DNA of 64,000 nucleotides from Moritella sp. 24 (GTDB taxonomy: Bacteria; Pseudomonadota; Gammaproteobacteria; Enterobacterales; Moritellaceae), in contig NZ_CP056123.1 in assembly GCF_018219155.1 (NCBI RefSeq), positions 3,295,505 to 3,359,504 of the forward strand, written 5' to 3'. The notes beneath the pieces were generated by a model. That model was not told the DNA's origin. It saw nothing but the letters and a program-made list of their open reading frames with translations, and did not search any database. Shown one piece after another: positions 52,938 through 63,231 of this stretch (positions are counted from its first letter, which is position 1; every line of letters starts with the position of its first letter). Both the position numbers and the translations under genes were made by a program.

Positions 52938-55139
52938 CTATGCAGACTCATCGATCGCATGTTCACGACTAGCCTTTGCCCGTGTCGCAGTCAATGCGGT
53001 GGTTAAGTAATTAACATTTGGACAGCTAAACATATCATCTAACGTCGTTGATAATTTACGACGCCAGTTAGGATACTCATCTGTCGTGCCCGGAATATTC
53101 ACCGGTTTGTCCATTTCTAACCAATCTTCTAACTGCAAACTTAACAGACTGCTAGAGCCTGCAGCAAGGTGTAATTGTAAGCTATTACTTAACGCCTGAT
53201 CCATTGGTACATAACTCGCATTACGACCGACACTCTCGGCTAACTTACCATGCCATGACACGCTATTTAAAATTTCTTGTTTTGATTTACTGCGGTCATC
53301 AAACAAGCCATTTAATTGTGATTGGTCTGGATACAAACCAATCGTGTGGCCTAATTTTAGATCTTCACAATGCCAGAAACCACGTAACGTCGGCATATCA
53401 TGAGTACATAAGGTAGCCATTGACTGCGGCTGATAATGTGCTGGGGAGTAATAACCACCGTCTTCCGCTGTTTCAAAAAAGAAGACTTTATAAGAATGAA
53501 TACCCGCATCACTTAACAAGCTAACAATTTCATCTGGTACGGTACCTAAATCTTCACCGATCACTGCACATTGATGACGATGACTTTCTAAAGCCAAAAT
53601 CGCTAACATATCTTGCACTGGGTAATACATGTAAGCCCCAGATGTTGCGCTTTCACCTTTCGGGATCCACCACAAACGCAATAAACCTAATACATGGTCG
53701 ATACGTAATGCACCGCAATGCTGCATATTGGCACGTAACAATTGAATAAAGGCATCGTAACTTGTCGCGATTAACTCCGCAGGATTTAACGGTGGCAAGC
53801 CCCAGTTTTGTCCTAATGGCCCTAATACATCCGGTGGCGCACCAATACTAACGTCTTGACATAATGTACCAGTATCAGCCCATACTTCTGCGCCACTATC
53901 CGCAACACCAACAGCAAGATCACGGTAAAGACCCATGTTCATGCCTTGTGCTAACGCAAATTTTTGTACATCAGCAATCTGCTCATCCGCAACCCACTGT
54001 AGGTACATATATAACTGAATCGCAGGTTGATTTTGTTTAATAAAGCGAGCCACAGCCGGACTGTTTATATCTCGGAATTCCGCTGGGAATACCTGCCAAC
54101 CCCAAACGCTATCATCTTTGTCGTGTAAATGTTGATGCAGTGCATCAAATGTCGCTTGATGTAATAAACTATGACCACCTTTAGCTACAAACGCGGCAAA
54201 CGCTTGCGCGCGCTGACTATCATTCGCTAAATGGCGCTGCTGAAACTCGGTAAACAACAGAGGTAACACGCTCATTTTTAAACGTGATACTTCGCTGTAA
54301 TCAACCCACTCTGTTGCACGTACCGCATGTAACCCTTGCTGGAACTCACTACTGCCAACACGCTGTTGGGCAGCAGTACATAATGCAAACTCAGGGACAG
54401 CACTCACATCAATATATAATAGGTTTAACCAACGTCGAGATGACGGGCTATAAGGGCTCGCGCCTTCAGGGTTCGCAGGAAATAACGAGTGGATCGGATT
54501 TAAGCCAACAAAATCGCCACCACGTGCTGCAATATCCGCAACCAACTGTTTCAGGTCACCAAAATCACCAACACCCCAGTTATGATCTGTTTTTAATGTA
54601 TATAACTGTACACTAGGGCCCCAAGACTTCGTGCCTTGTTCAATAGCAGGCTGTTTGTAACACGCTTTTGGCGTAACAATTAACGTCATTTCATACGGTG
54701 ATTTACGACGACGGCGTAATACCTGTAATTGATGATAACCCAATGCTAAATCACTCGGTAATGAGAACGTAATAGCTCCCCCTTCGTGACGTAAATCAGC
54801 GATAATTTGTGACTGTAAATAACCTTCAATCACTTCGCCCTGCTCTGTTTCTAACTGCCAGCTAAAGTCACTGATTCGCGCACTTGCGCCTAAATTCAAC
54901 TCGATATGAATCGGTTCGCCATCTTTAACAACTTTAACTGTGTCTAAAATTAATTTTTGCTGCTTTTTCTCTGCCGACGCTAATAGCGATTTATCAGATG
55001 TCGTATCATAGCCAAGTGCAGCTAATAAACTTGTTAGCGTCTCAGTAGACACGAATTCATTATTACCCCAAGCATTGGTATAGCTATCTGCGATACCCGC
55101 TTGTTTAGCAACTTCTTTCAGCACATTACTTTGTTCCAT
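52938..55139 (-). CDS. malQ: MalQ, 4-alpha-glucanotransferase
   Basis: This 733-aa GH77 amylomaltase transfers glucans between maltodextrins and releases glucose. Family features include the start of the barrel (LYTLKTDHNWGVGDFGDLKQLV), GMNMGLYRDLAVGVADSGAEVW, RIDHVLGLLRLWWIP (nucleophile Asp), VIGEDLGTVPDEI and CTHDMPTLRGFW. I start at the ATG at 55139, which has GGAGG 5 nt ahead; the ATG at 55151 overlaps that site. It lies 18 nt after malP, in the classical malPQ arrangement. Confidence 0.95.
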   Translation of the reverse strand: MEQSNVLKEVAKQAGIADSYTNAWGNNEFVSTETLTSLLAALGYDTTSDKSLLASAEKKQQKLILDTVKVVKDGEPIHIELNLGASARISDFSWQLETEQGEVIEGYLQSQIIADLRHEGGAITFSLPSDLALGYHQLQVLRRRRKSPYEMTLIVTPKACYKQPAIEQGTKSWGPSVQLYTLKTDHNWGVGDFGDLKQLVADIAARGGDFVGLNPIHSLFPANPEGASPYSPSSRRWLNLLYIDVSAVPEFALCTAAQQRVGSSEFQQGLHAVRATEWVDYSEVSRLKMSVLPLLFTEFQQRHLANDSQRAQAFAAFVAKGGHSLLHQATFDALHQHLHDKDDSVWGWQVFPAEFRDINSPAVARFIKQNQPAIQLYMYLQWVADEQIADVQKFALAQGMNMGLYRDLAVGVADSGAEVWADTGTLCQDVSIGAPPDVLGPLGQNWGLPPLNPAELIATSYDAFIQLLRANMQHCGALRIDHVLGLLRLWWIPKGESATSGAYMYYPVQDMLAILALESHRHQCAVIGEDLGTVPDEIVSLLSDAGIHSYKVFFFETAEDGGYYSPAHYQPQSMATLCTHDMPTLRGFWHCEDLKLGHTIGLYPDQSQLNGLFDDRSKSKQEILNSVSWHGKLAESVGRNASYVPMDQALSNSLQLHLAAGSSSLLSLQLEDWLEMDKPVNIPGTTDEYPNWRRKLSTTLDDMFSCPNVNYLTTALTATRAKASREHAIDESA

Positions 55140-55157
55140 TTTATCCTCCATGAATAT

Positions 55158-57617
55158 TTAGCGACTAACCGCATTTAATTGCCAGATGTTGTTAGCATAA
55201 TCACGAATACTACGATCAGAGCTAAATTTACCATTACGCGCTGTATTTAAAATTGCCATTTTTGCCCAACCCTGTTGATCACAATATTGCTTATCAATGC
55301 GTGCTTGCGTCTGAGCGTAATCAGCAAAATCTGCAAGTACCAAATACGGGTCTCCCCCTTCTAACAAGCTATGACGTGTTGCATTCAGTAATCCTGGTTG
55401 CCCAGGTGTAAACTCATCACCCAGTAATAAGTCTAATGATTCACGCAACAACTTGTCTGAGTCATAATAATGATACGTATTATAACCTTGAGCCTGCAGT
55501 GCTTGTACTTCATCAACATTCAAACCAAAGATGAAGATATTGTCATCACCCACTTCTTCACGGATCTCAACATTCGCACCATCCATCGTACCGATCGTTA
55601 ATGCGCCATTAAGTGCCATTTTCATATTACCGGTACCCGATGCTTCTTTACCAGCCGTTGAAATCTGTTCTGATACATCCGCAGCAGGGATAATGATCTC
55701 CGCTAAACTCACGCGGTAATCAGGCAGAAATACTACTTTCAAGGTATCACCTATTCGCGGATCATTGTTAATCTTTTCTGCTACCTTGTTAATCGCAAAG
55801 ATAATTTCTTTAGCTAGCTCATACCCTGGCGCTGCTTTTGAAGCAAAAATAAACACCCTTGGTTGCATTTTGAAATCAGCATCGTTAATTAAACGGTGAT
55901 ACAAAGACAAAATATGCAATAAATTAAGGTGCTGACGTTTATATTCATGCAGACGCTTAATCTGTACATCAAAGATTGCATCCGGGTTCAGCGTGATCCC
56001 CATATTCTCAGCAACCCAATCAGCTAAACGTTGCTTGTTGGCTTTTTTAACACGCATAAAGTCAGCTTGGAATTGACTGTCATCGGCAAATTTTTCTAGC
56101 TTCTGTAATTGGTCCAAATCTTTGATCCAACTAGTGCCAATTTTACTGCTGATTAATGCCGACAACTGCGGGTTACAGAACTTCAACCAACGACGTGGGG
56201 TCACACCGTTGGTGACATTATGTAATCGCCCCGGAAACAACTCATTAAACTCTGGAAATAAATCACGTTTAACGAGAGCTGAATGCATCGCAGCAACACC
56301 GTTCACAGCATACGTACTGGCAACACATAAGTTCGCCATGCGCACTCGACGTTCGCCACCTTCTTGAATGATTGATAATTTACGTAGCTTCTCAATATCA
56401 CCCGGCCATTTATCTGATACAGCGCCCATCAAGCGTAAATTAATATCAAAAATAATTTCCATATGACGAGGTAACAAGGTTTTCATTAATTGTTCACCCC
56501 ATGTTTCTAGCGCTTCAGGCAACAAGGTATGATTAGTATAAGCAAATGTTTTTGAGCTAATCGCCCACGCGTCATCCCAACTTAACTTATGTTCATCTAG
56601 CAATATTCGCAATAGCTCAGGAATAGCAATTGTCGGATGTGTGTCATTAAGTTGAATTGACTCTAATTTAGCTAAATCAGCGATGGCATGCCCAGCTGCT
56701 TTATGACGGCGTAATATATCCGCTACCGAGCAAGCACAGTGGAAGTATTGCTGCATTAGTCGCAGCTCTTTACCCTTATCATGATTATCATTTGGGTATA
56801 ATACTTTAGTCAGATTACCCGCTTGAATATTACTAGCCTGTGCTTCAACATAATTACCTTCGTCAAAACGCATTAAGTTAAACGGCGCTGGTGCTCGACA
56901 CTCCCACAAACGCAACGGATACACAGAGTTATTGTTATAGCCCACAATCGGTAAATCCCACGCCATGCCTTCAACATTTAAACTTGGGACCCAACGTCGG
57001 TGCGTGATATCACTGCTATCTGTATACTCTTCTACGTAACCGTAAAAGCCAACTTTTTGAGCTAATTCTGGGCGAATAACTTCCCAAGGATAACCCGCGT
57101 CATCACGCCATACATCTGGTGTTTCTTGTTGGCGACCTTCATTAAAACTTTGCTTAAATAAGCCGTATTCATAATGCAATCCATAACCAACTGCAGGGTA
57201 TTCTTCCGCTGCGAGTGAATCCATAAAGCAAGCAGCAAGACGACCTAATCCCCCGTTACCTAACGCAGGATCACGTTCTTCTTCTAATAAGTCAGTGAGG
57301 TTTTGACCAAACTCTGCCATCGCAGCCGTAACGTCTTCATACAAACCCATGCTGATCAGGTTGTTACCTGTAAGGCGGCCAATTAAAAATTCGAGAGAAA
57401 GGTAATTAACACTGCGGGCATTTTTTATTTTGCTATCTTGTTCTGTCGCCAGTAAATTCATGGTCGTTGTTTCTGCCAACGCATATTCCATTGCTAAACG
57501 CCAAGTATAGGCACTTGCTTGATCGGGTGATGTGACCAATTTGGTTGCTAGATATTTATTCACCGCGGCTTGAAATGCTGTCTTATCAAAGCTTTTATTT
57601 ACTGTCGATTTCATCAT
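55158..57617 (-). CDS. malP: Glycogen/maltodextrin phosphorylase
   Basis: This 819-aa GT35 phosphorylase uses phosphate to release glucose-1-phosphate from glycogen or maltodextrin. Conserved blocks: LEFLIGRLTGNNLISMGLY, ALGNGGLGRLAACFMDSLA, QLNDTHPTIAIPELLRIL, and the pyridoxal-phosphate lysine region near ASGTGNMKMALNGALTIGTMDGANVEI. Its length and linkage to malQ point to MalP; with glgB in the same operon it could equally serve glycogen (GlgP). Two ATG codons are adjacent, after AGGAT. MalT-box-like sites lie 100-135 bp upstream. Confidence 0.93.
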   Translation of the reverse strand: MMKSTVNKSFDKTAFQAAVNKYLATKLVTSPDQASAYTWRLAMEYALAETTTMNLLATEQDSKIKNARSVNYLSLEFLIGRLTGNNLISMGLYEDVTAAMAEFGQNLTDLLEEERDPALGNGGLGRLAACFMDSLAAEEYPAVGYGLHYEYGLFKQSFNEGRQQETPDVWRDDAGYPWEVIRPELAQKVGFYGYVEEYTDSSDITHRRWVPSLNVEGMAWDLPIVGYNNNSVYPLRLWECRAPAPFNLMRFDEGNYVEAQASNIQAGNLTKVLYPNDNHDKGKELRLMQQYFHCACSVADILRRHKAAGHAIADLAKLESIQLNDTHPTIAIPELLRILLDEHKLSWDDAWAISSKTFAYTNHTLLPEALETWGEQLMKTLLPRHMEIIFDINLRLMGAVSDKWPGDIEKLRKLSIIQEGGERRVRMANLCVASTYAVNGVAAMHSALVKRDLFPEFNELFPGRLHNVTNGVTPRRWLKFCNPQLSALISSKIGTSWIKDLDQLQKLEKFADDSQFQADFMRVKKANKQRLADWVAENMGITLNPDAIFDVQIKRLHEYKRQHLNLLHILSLYHRLINDADFKMQPRVFIFASKAAPGYELAKEIIFAINKVAEKINNDPRIGDTLKVVFLPDYRVSLAEIIIPAADVSEQISTAGKEASGTGNMKMALNGALTIGTMDGANVEIREEVGDDNIFIFGLNVDEVQALQAQGYNTYHYYDSDKLLRESLDLLLGDEFTPGQPGLLNATRHSLLEGGDPYLVLADFADYAQTQARIDKQYCDQQGWAKMAILNTARNGKFSSDRSIRDYANNIWQLNAVSR

Positions 57618-57719
57618 ACATCCTAATATTTATGCTGCATTCGGTTTTAAGGCTAACCAAAAATTTAAAATTAAGTAAAAAGTCAATGTGGTCATCTTGT
57701 CTTAATCGGTAAATATCAG

Positions 57720-57753
57720 CATCCTCCTACGCTTATAAATTAAAGGAGGAGTA
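57720..57753. promoter_or_regulatory. Opposed MalT-box-like sites upstream of malP
   Basis: GGAGGAT on the minus strand and GGAGGAG on the plus strand are about 20 bp apart, resembling the MalT half-site consensus GGA[TG]GA. They lie 100-135 bp before malP, a usual position for MalT activation. Confidence 0.55.
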
Positions 57754-57860
57754 GTTTAGGCGTAGACGCGTTTATTTATCAGTGAGCGTGATAGAGTTCG
57801 CAATTTATGGGGGGGGATATGTGAATAACAGTGATTTGAATCGTGTTATTTACTTCTCTT

Positions 57861-57913
57861 AATCTCAATTCGCTTGCCTAAATATGAAGGAAATAAAGCA
57901 AGCGAATAAGATT
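57861..57913. terminator. Hairpin downstream of the alpha-galactosidase gene
   Basis: ATTCGCTTGC and GCAAGCGAAT are perfect 10-base arms with a 20-nt loop, extended by AATCT/AGATT after a short internal bulge. It lies 40 nt past the alpha-galactosidase stop, within the 335-bp gap before malP. It lacks a T-run, so efficiency is uncertain. Confidence 0.4.
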
Positions 57914-57952
57914 TAATAAAACAGTCTCAAAGTATAAGAATAAAAACGATTA

Positions 57953-59695
57953 TTAAACACGCATTGCTACGATAGCGCGACTATTAAGTCCTTTATCAAG
58001 GCTTACTGTAAATGTATTTGTAGGTTCAGCATGCAAAAGCTCACCAGTCCAAAAATCTCGCCAAATAGCCGTAAAATCAACTTTAAGTGTATGAACAGTA
58101 GCCTTGCTTTCTGCATAATTAAATAAACAATGAAGTTCGTGCTGATGTGCTAAAAGCAACCAGCTATGACAAATGGAAAGCGATTGAAACTGCGCGGATT
58201 CTTGACTCAATTGTTGACGTTCCAGCAATGCTTTCCATGTCTGTTTAGCAAAGTCATTTAAGGCGGGTAAGGGATCACCTGATAATGTAACTCCTCCCGC
58301 GGCTAAAACAACATCGCGATGAAATTCATAGTTAGCTTGCTCAGTACCTTGGTCGGTTAATGATATTAAAGTGATACAGTCAGGATCTATTTGCCATAAT
58401 TGCCGATGTTGCCAACTGCGATAAAACGTCTCTTTGGCTATCTGTTGAAAACGCTCTGGACGACGTTCAACATCATCAGAAACACGCATTGCATCTACTA
58501 ATCCGAGGGACGGCCACATTGGCGCATTACAACCAAGAATGAGCGCATCTCCAGCACCATCAATGATAGCTTGCATCCCTAGACGGTACGCTTCAATTCC
58601 CGTCATTCCCGCTTGCATTCGTTGGCCACGTAAACTCCCCCAATAGTTTGCATCTAATTTAAATAACGCCACACCCCAGTCTTCTTTCATGGTTCGAACA
58701 ACAGCAGTTAAATGACGCTGCACCTCAATATTCGAAGTATCAAGTATATACCAAGGCGTACAACGCCAGCCGCCATACGTAATATCTTCCGCTTTTAATA
58801 ATTCACCGTTGGCATGCCGTACAAACCAGTCTGGGTGCTCTTTAAAAACGCTCGACTCAGGTTGCGCAATAAATGGAGCAAGCCAAATTGCTGGTTTTTT
58901 CCCCTTTTCCTTAATCGATCGTAATAAAGCTTTAATACCCTGAGGAAATTTATCTGATGGTGTTAACCAGTCCCCCATGAACGCCTGATAACCATCATCT
59001 AACAGCACCCACTCAAGTTCAGACTGGGTCTGACACATAACATCAACATTATCCAAAACATGCTGCTGCGTTACCTGTGCATAATACGCATACCAAGAGC
59101 ACCAACCAATTGGTGCATCAACTTTAACACCGGGGCGGAGGGGATGATTTTGCTGAATTTTTGCAACGTAACAAGCATAAGCATCTGCAAGTGAATTCGA
59201 TTTAATCACCGTGACAGCTTCCATCAAATTCGTAGACCAATCTTGTGACTGGGTATGCTCACCATCAAGATAAGCGATGACCGTGGTAACCGTTTGCACT
59301 TGATTGATCTCAAAATAACCAGCAAACCGATGACAAGAAGTAAACCCAAAAAGCGTAAATCCATCCGTTTCTTCTATCACCAGATAATTATAGAAACGCT
59401 TCTGAGCCTGCGCTGAATATAAGCGATAACTCACATTATTATCAGGGCAACGACCAATATCTTTCAATGCGTTAAGTTGCCCACTCGTTTGAGCAAGCAT
59501 TTGAAAACCATCACCGAGAATTTTAGCATTCGTCTCAATTTGAATCGGGAATTGTAGTACAGGAAAATGATCATCAATTCGCTGGTTATTAACACCTGTA
59601 AATTGCATCGTTATTTGATCATTTTTTAGTACATAATCTAAGTCTGATTGAACCGGAATTGCAACTTGAGTATGAGTAAATACCATCGCAGTCAT
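57953..59695 (-). CDS. GH36 alpha-galactosidase
   Basis: This 580-aa protein is a glycoside hydrolase of family 36. It shows APIGWCSWYAYY, WVLLDDGYQ, FKLDANYWG (nucleophile D348) and RVSDDVE (acid/base D407), then a C-terminal beta domain. It has no signal peptide, so it acts on sugars such as melibiose or raffinose-type galactosides already imported. No dedicated galactoside transporter is adjacent. It is flanked by malP and malT and has a MalT-box-like sequence 45-54 bp upstream, which suggests adoption into the maltose regulon; substrates other than alpha-galactosides are possible. Confidence 0.85.
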   Translation of the reverse strand: MTAMVFTHTQVAIPVQSDLDYVLKNDQITMQFTGVNNQRIDDHFPVLQFPIQIETNAKILGDGFQMLAQTSGQLNALKDIGRCPDNNVSYRLYSAQAQKRFYNYLVIEETDGFTLFGFTSCHRFAGYFEINQVQTVTTVIAYLDGEHTQSQDWSTNLMEAVTVIKSNSLADAYACYVAKIQQNHPLRPGVKVDAPIGWCSWYAYYAQVTQQHVLDNVDVMCQTQSELEWVLLDDGYQAFMGDWLTPSDKFPQGIKALLRSIKEKGKKPAIWLAPFIAQPESSVFKEHPDWFVRHANGELLKAEDITYGGWRCTPWYILDTSNIEVQRHLTAVVRTMKEDWGVALFKLDANYWGSLRGQRMQAGMTGIEAYRLGMQAIIDGAGDALILGCNAPMWPSLGLVDAMRVSDDVERRPERFQQIAKETFYRSWQHRQLWQIDPDCITLISLTDQGTEQANYEFHRDVVLAAGGVTLSGDPLPALNDFAKQTWKALLERQQLSQESAQFQSLSICHSWLLLAHQHELHCLFNYAESKATVHTLKVDFTAIWRDFWTGELLHAEPTNTFTVSLDKGLNSRAIVAMRV

Positions 59696-59739
59696 GTGAA
59701 AACCTTATCGATATTATCAAAGCAAAATCACAAGTTACT

Positions 59740-59749
59740 CCTCATCACA
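59740..59749 (-). promoter_or_regulatory. MalT-box-like site upstream of the alpha-galactosidase gene
   Basis: TGTGATGAGG on the minus strand matches GGGGA[TG]GAGG at 8 of 10 positions. It is 45-54 bp before the gene start, in the intergenic region shared with malT. Confidence 0.45.
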
Positions 59750-59885
59750 ATTTTTCGGTGATATAAATGTCATTATTGTGCTGTTTGAATGTAACAAAAT
59801 GAAACAACAAAAGGCTACATCACCATTTCAATAGTCCTTTTGGGTTACCCTTATACGATACTAATCGAAACTATAAAGAGTAACT

Positions 59886-62597
59886 ATGTGGATCGCATCT
59901 AAATTAAACAGGCCAAGTCGCTTACATAATTCAATTTCACGCACACGTGTACTCACACAGCTACAAGATGCCCCCTTTAATAAATTAGTATTGTTCCGCT
60001 CTCCAGCTGGGTATGGAAAAACCACGATGGCTGCACAATGGCTCAAAGATCAAAGCCAAGTTGGTTGGTTTAATATCGATGAAACCGATAACGATACGTT
60101 CCGCTTTGTGAACTATTTTATTCAAGCGATTAACAAAGTTACCGAGCAATCCTGTATCAATTCTCAAGCATTAGCTGAACGTCGACAGTACAGCTCACTG
60201 CCCAATTTATTCAGTGAATTATTTGCAGAGTTGGCGCACTATCAAAGTGAATTTTATTTGGTATTGGATGACTACCATTGTATTAATAACGATGAGATAC
60301 ACGAGGGCCTGCGTTTTTTCTTAAAATACATGCCAAATAACTGCACCATCGTTGTCACCAGCCGAACTTTACCGCCATTAAACACCGCAAACCTGCGTGT
60401 ACGTGACCAATTAATCGAATTAGACAGTGAGTACCTTGCATTTGATGACGAGGAAATAGTCCAGTTTTTCCAACAACGGATTAACTTTTCAATCAGCCCT
60501 GAACAAGTCCAAGCTGTTCAACAAAAAATTGAAGGCTGGCCTTCGGCCTTGCAACTAATCGCACTGCAGGTGAAACAAAAAAAGCATAGTTTAGCCGAAT
60601 CGACAGAATGGTTATCACAACTTAACCCTTCTCACTTGTGGGACTACCTTGCTGAAGAAGTCTTTAATTTATTAGACAAACCATTACAAATATTTCTCAT
60701 GCAATGCTCTGTCTTTAATATTTTTAATACCAGTTTAATCACCGAATTCTTAGATGATATTGAAGCAAACAATCTATTAGAGTCGTTAGATAAACACGGT
60801 TTGTTTTTACATTCGCTAGAAGGCGAACAAAACTGGTACCGCTTCCAAAATTTATTTGCTGATTTTTTAAAACACCAGCGTCGAACCAAGCTTGCGCAGA
60901 GCAGTAAGCAATTACATAAAGATGCAGCTCGCGCTTGGCTTAAACACGACAATGCCCAGCAAGCGTTATTCCACGCTCAACGAGCTAAAGACAGCGCCTT
61001 AATTGCTGATATTTTATCAACACACGGCTGGCACATGTTTAATCGCGGTGAGTTAGCAAACTTAGAAACGACCATTGGTCAGTTACAACCTGATACCTTA
61101 TATCAGAGTCCCCGTTTACCATTATTACAAGCTTGGTTAGCGCAAAGCCAACACAGTTATGATCAAGTAGGTGATTTATTAGCACAAGCATTAACTGAGT
61201 TAAAGCAACGTAATATCGAATTGACACGAGCACAACAAGGCGAGTTTAATGCCCTGCGAGCACAAGTGGCCATGAATCAGAACACTCCTAAAGTGGCCCT
61301 ACAACTGGCTGAAAATGCCTTGGAACAATTAGATCCAAGCAATTATCGTAGTCGAATTGTCGCCACCTCAGTGATTGGTGAAGTAAACCATGTACTCGGT
61401 CATTTAGATCGCGCGTTATCCGTGATGCAACAAGCAGAACGCATGGCGCGTCAATACCACGTTTACCCACAAGCTCTTTGGACTCTATTACAACAAAGTG
61501 AGATTTTGATTGCACAAGGTCATATCCAATCTGCATTTGAATTACTCGATAGTGCCGACCAATTGGCTGAAAAACAGCACTTACAACAACTGCCTTTATA
61601 CGAATTTTCACAACGTATTCGCAGTCAAATTTATTGGCGTTGGAATCATTTAGATCTCGCTGAAGAATTTGCGCACAAAGGCTTAAATGTACTGCCAGAA
61701 TATAGCCAATCAAAACATTTACAGTCGTATGCCATCTTAGCCCGTGTGCATTTATCCCGTGGTGAACTCGATAAAGCAGGTCGTTATATCGACTTATGTG
61801 GCGAGCTTATCGACCAGTCAGATTATCATGCCGACTGGATAGCAAATGCCAATTTTTCTCAATTGTTATATTGGCAAGCAAAAGGCCTACACAGCAAGGC
61901 AGAACAATGGCTAACACAAAGCCAGCCTGTCGCAGAAAATGCGTGTAATCACTTTACACAAAGCCACGGACGTAATGTTGCCAGAGCTTATATGCTCACA
62001 GAAAACTACACGCAAGCGCTCCAGACTCTAGATCATTTACAACAAGCCGCGACAGACTATCAATTGGTATTTGAACAGCAAAAAAATGCGACGTTAGAAG
62101 CCGTACTTTATAGCCAATCAAACAATCAAGAAAAGGCATTAGAGAAATTAAAAATTGCCCTGACGTTAGCTAATACGACGAGTTCTATTTGCGACTTTTT
62201 AATTGATGCCAAAGTCATTGCAGAGCTGCTGAACGGCTTATTAAAGCAAGGTAAGATGGCAGAGTTAGAACGTTATCGTGCAGAGAAATTACTGGCTGAA
62301 ATGTCGATAAAACGCCATAGCCGCGCGGTTTATTTTGATAAAGATTTTGTACATAAACTGCTAAACAGCCACGAAGTACCAGAGCTTATTCGAACGAGCC
62401 CACTGACTCACCGCGAGTGGCAAGTTCTGGGATTAATTTATTCTCGTTATAGCAATGAGCAAATTTCCATAGAATTAGATGTGGCGTCAACAACCATTAA
62501 AACGCATATTCGTAATCTTTATCAGAAATTAAATATTGCCAATCGTAAAGAAGCAATTGAAACAGCAGAGAACTTATTGAAGATGATCGGGTATTAA
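59886..62597 (+). CDS. malT: MalT, maltotriose-responsive activator
   Basis: This 903-aa protein matches E. coli MalT (901 aa) throughout. It has an N-terminal NTPase domain with Walker A SPAGYGKTT (about residue 38), then LYLVLDDYH as Walker B, a winged-helix and helical-repeat maltotriose-binding region (about 420-800), and a C-terminal LuxR helix-turn-helix (LTHREWQVLGLIYSRYSNEQISIELDVASTTIKTHIRNLYQKL). With ATP and maltotriose it oligomerises on MalT boxes. It is monocistronic and divergent from the alpha-galactosidase gene. Confidence 0.96.
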   Translation: MWIASKLNRPSRLHNSISRTRVLTQLQDAPFNKLVLFRSPAGYGKTTMAAQWLKDQSQVGWFNIDETDNDTFRFVNYFIQAINKVTEQSCINSQALAERRQYSSLPNLFSELFAELAHYQSEFYLVLDDYHCINNDEIHEGLRFFLKYMPNNCTIVVTSRTLPPLNTANLRVRDQLIELDSEYLAFDDEEIVQFFQQRINFSISPEQVQAVQQKIEGWPSALQLIALQVKQKKHSLAESTEWLSQLNPSHLWDYLAEEVFNLLDKPLQIFLMQCSVFNIFNTSLITEFLDDIEANNLLESLDKHGLFLHSLEGEQNWYRFQNLFADFLKHQRRTKLAQSSKQLHKDAARAWLKHDNAQQALFHAQRAKDSALIADILSTHGWHMFNRGELANLETTIGQLQPDTLYQSPRLPLLQAWLAQSQHSYDQVGDLLAQALTELKQRNIELTRAQQGEFNALRAQVAMNQNTPKVALQLAENALEQLDPSNYRSRIVATSVIGEVNHVLGHLDRALSVMQQAERMARQYHVYPQALWTLLQQSEILIAQGHIQSAFELLDSADQLAEKQHLQQLPLYEFSQRIRSQIYWRWNHLDLAEEFAHKGLNVLPEYSQSKHLQSYAILARVHLSRGELDKAGRYIDLCGELIDQSDYHADWIANANFSQLLYWQAKGLHSKAEQWLTQSQPVAENACNHFTQSHGRNVARAYMLTENYTQALQTLDHLQQAATDYQLVFEQQKNATLEAVLYSQSNNQEKALEKLKIALTLANTTSSICDFLIDAKVIAELLNGLLKQGKMAELERYRAEKLLAEMSIKRHSRAVYFDKDFVHKLLNSHEVPELIRTSPLTHREWQVLGLIYSRYSNEQISIELDVASTTIKTHIRNLYQKLNIANRKEAIETAENLLKMIGY

Positions 62598-62603
62598 TAA
62601 TAT

Positions 62604-62631
62604 AAAGGGCCTACATTTCTATAGGCCCTTT
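62604..62631 (+). terminator. Terminator after malT
   Basis: AAAGGGCCTA and TAGGCCCTTT form a perfect 10-bp stem with an 8-nt loop, 7 nt past the malT stop. The T-run is only three bases, so it may be weak. Confidence 0.7.
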
Positions 62632-62707
62632 AACGATAACTTAATTATTATGCAAAACAGTAAGGGGATTACTGTTGACTAAGCTATCGATTTTTCATTG
62701 ATATCGT

Positions 62708-62956
62708 TTATTTATAAAACGCTTCAACAGTTCCTTTCATCGTCATCATAAGCGGTTGACCACGACGGTCTAATGCTTTGTGCGATGGCACTTTTACCCA
62801 GCCTTCACTGATGCAATATTCTTCAACATCGAAGCGCTCTTTGCCGTTAAGCATAATACCAATGTCGTACTGAAAAACAGCTTCATCATGGTGTGGGCTG
62901 CGAGGGTTACCCGAAAGGTGATCTGGTAAAGCTGGTTTCGATGTAGTGTCGTTCAT
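62708..62956 (-). CDS. DUF3297 family protein
   Basis: This 82-aa protein belongs to the uncharacterised DUF3297 family: LPDHLSGNPRSPHHDEAVFQYDIGIMLNGKERFDVEEYCISEGWVKV is the core, split here as conserved NPRSPHH and NGKERFDVEEYC blocks. It is soluble, with no signal. A function is unknown. It is a single gene between malT and malG with no clear operon partner. Confidence 0.85.
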   Translation of the reverse strand: MNDTTSKPALPDHLSGNPRSPHHDEAVFQYDIGIMLNGKERFDVEEYCISEGWVKVPSHKALDRRGQPLMMTMKGTVEAFYK

Positions 62957-63125
62957 GTTCGTGACCTGTTATAAATAAAAGTGCGCCATTGTAGACAATA
63001 TAGGCCTAACGCTCAAGGGCCGCTGTAATAAATGTTAACCCCTCGTATCCTAAACACTCAAATGCTTCTAAAAATATCACGCGTTGCGAATAACTCTTAA
63101 ATAGCCTTCAACATATCAAAAAATA

Positions 63126-63177
63126 AAGCCAGCGGACAAACACCTTTTTAACAAAGCGTGTATCGTCCGCTGGCTTT
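63126..63177 (-). terminator. Terminator after malG
   Basis: AAAGCCAGCGGAC and GTCCGCTGGCTTT form a perfect 13-bp stem with a 26-nt loop. On the minus strand ATTTTTTG follows, giving a good rho-independent terminator for the malG transcript. Confidence 0.9.
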
Positions 63178-63231
63178 CATTATAACTGTAGAGGTAATCG
63201 TTAAATAGGCATCATAGCAGGTTCACTACGT

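Noticed and set aside
57807..57820. GGGGGGATATG as another MalT box
   Set aside because: Only about 7 of 10 positions match and it lies far from both starts.
59701..59885. CRP site before malT
   Set aside because: TGTGA appears twice in direct orientation, but no TGTGA-N6-TCACA palindrome is seen.
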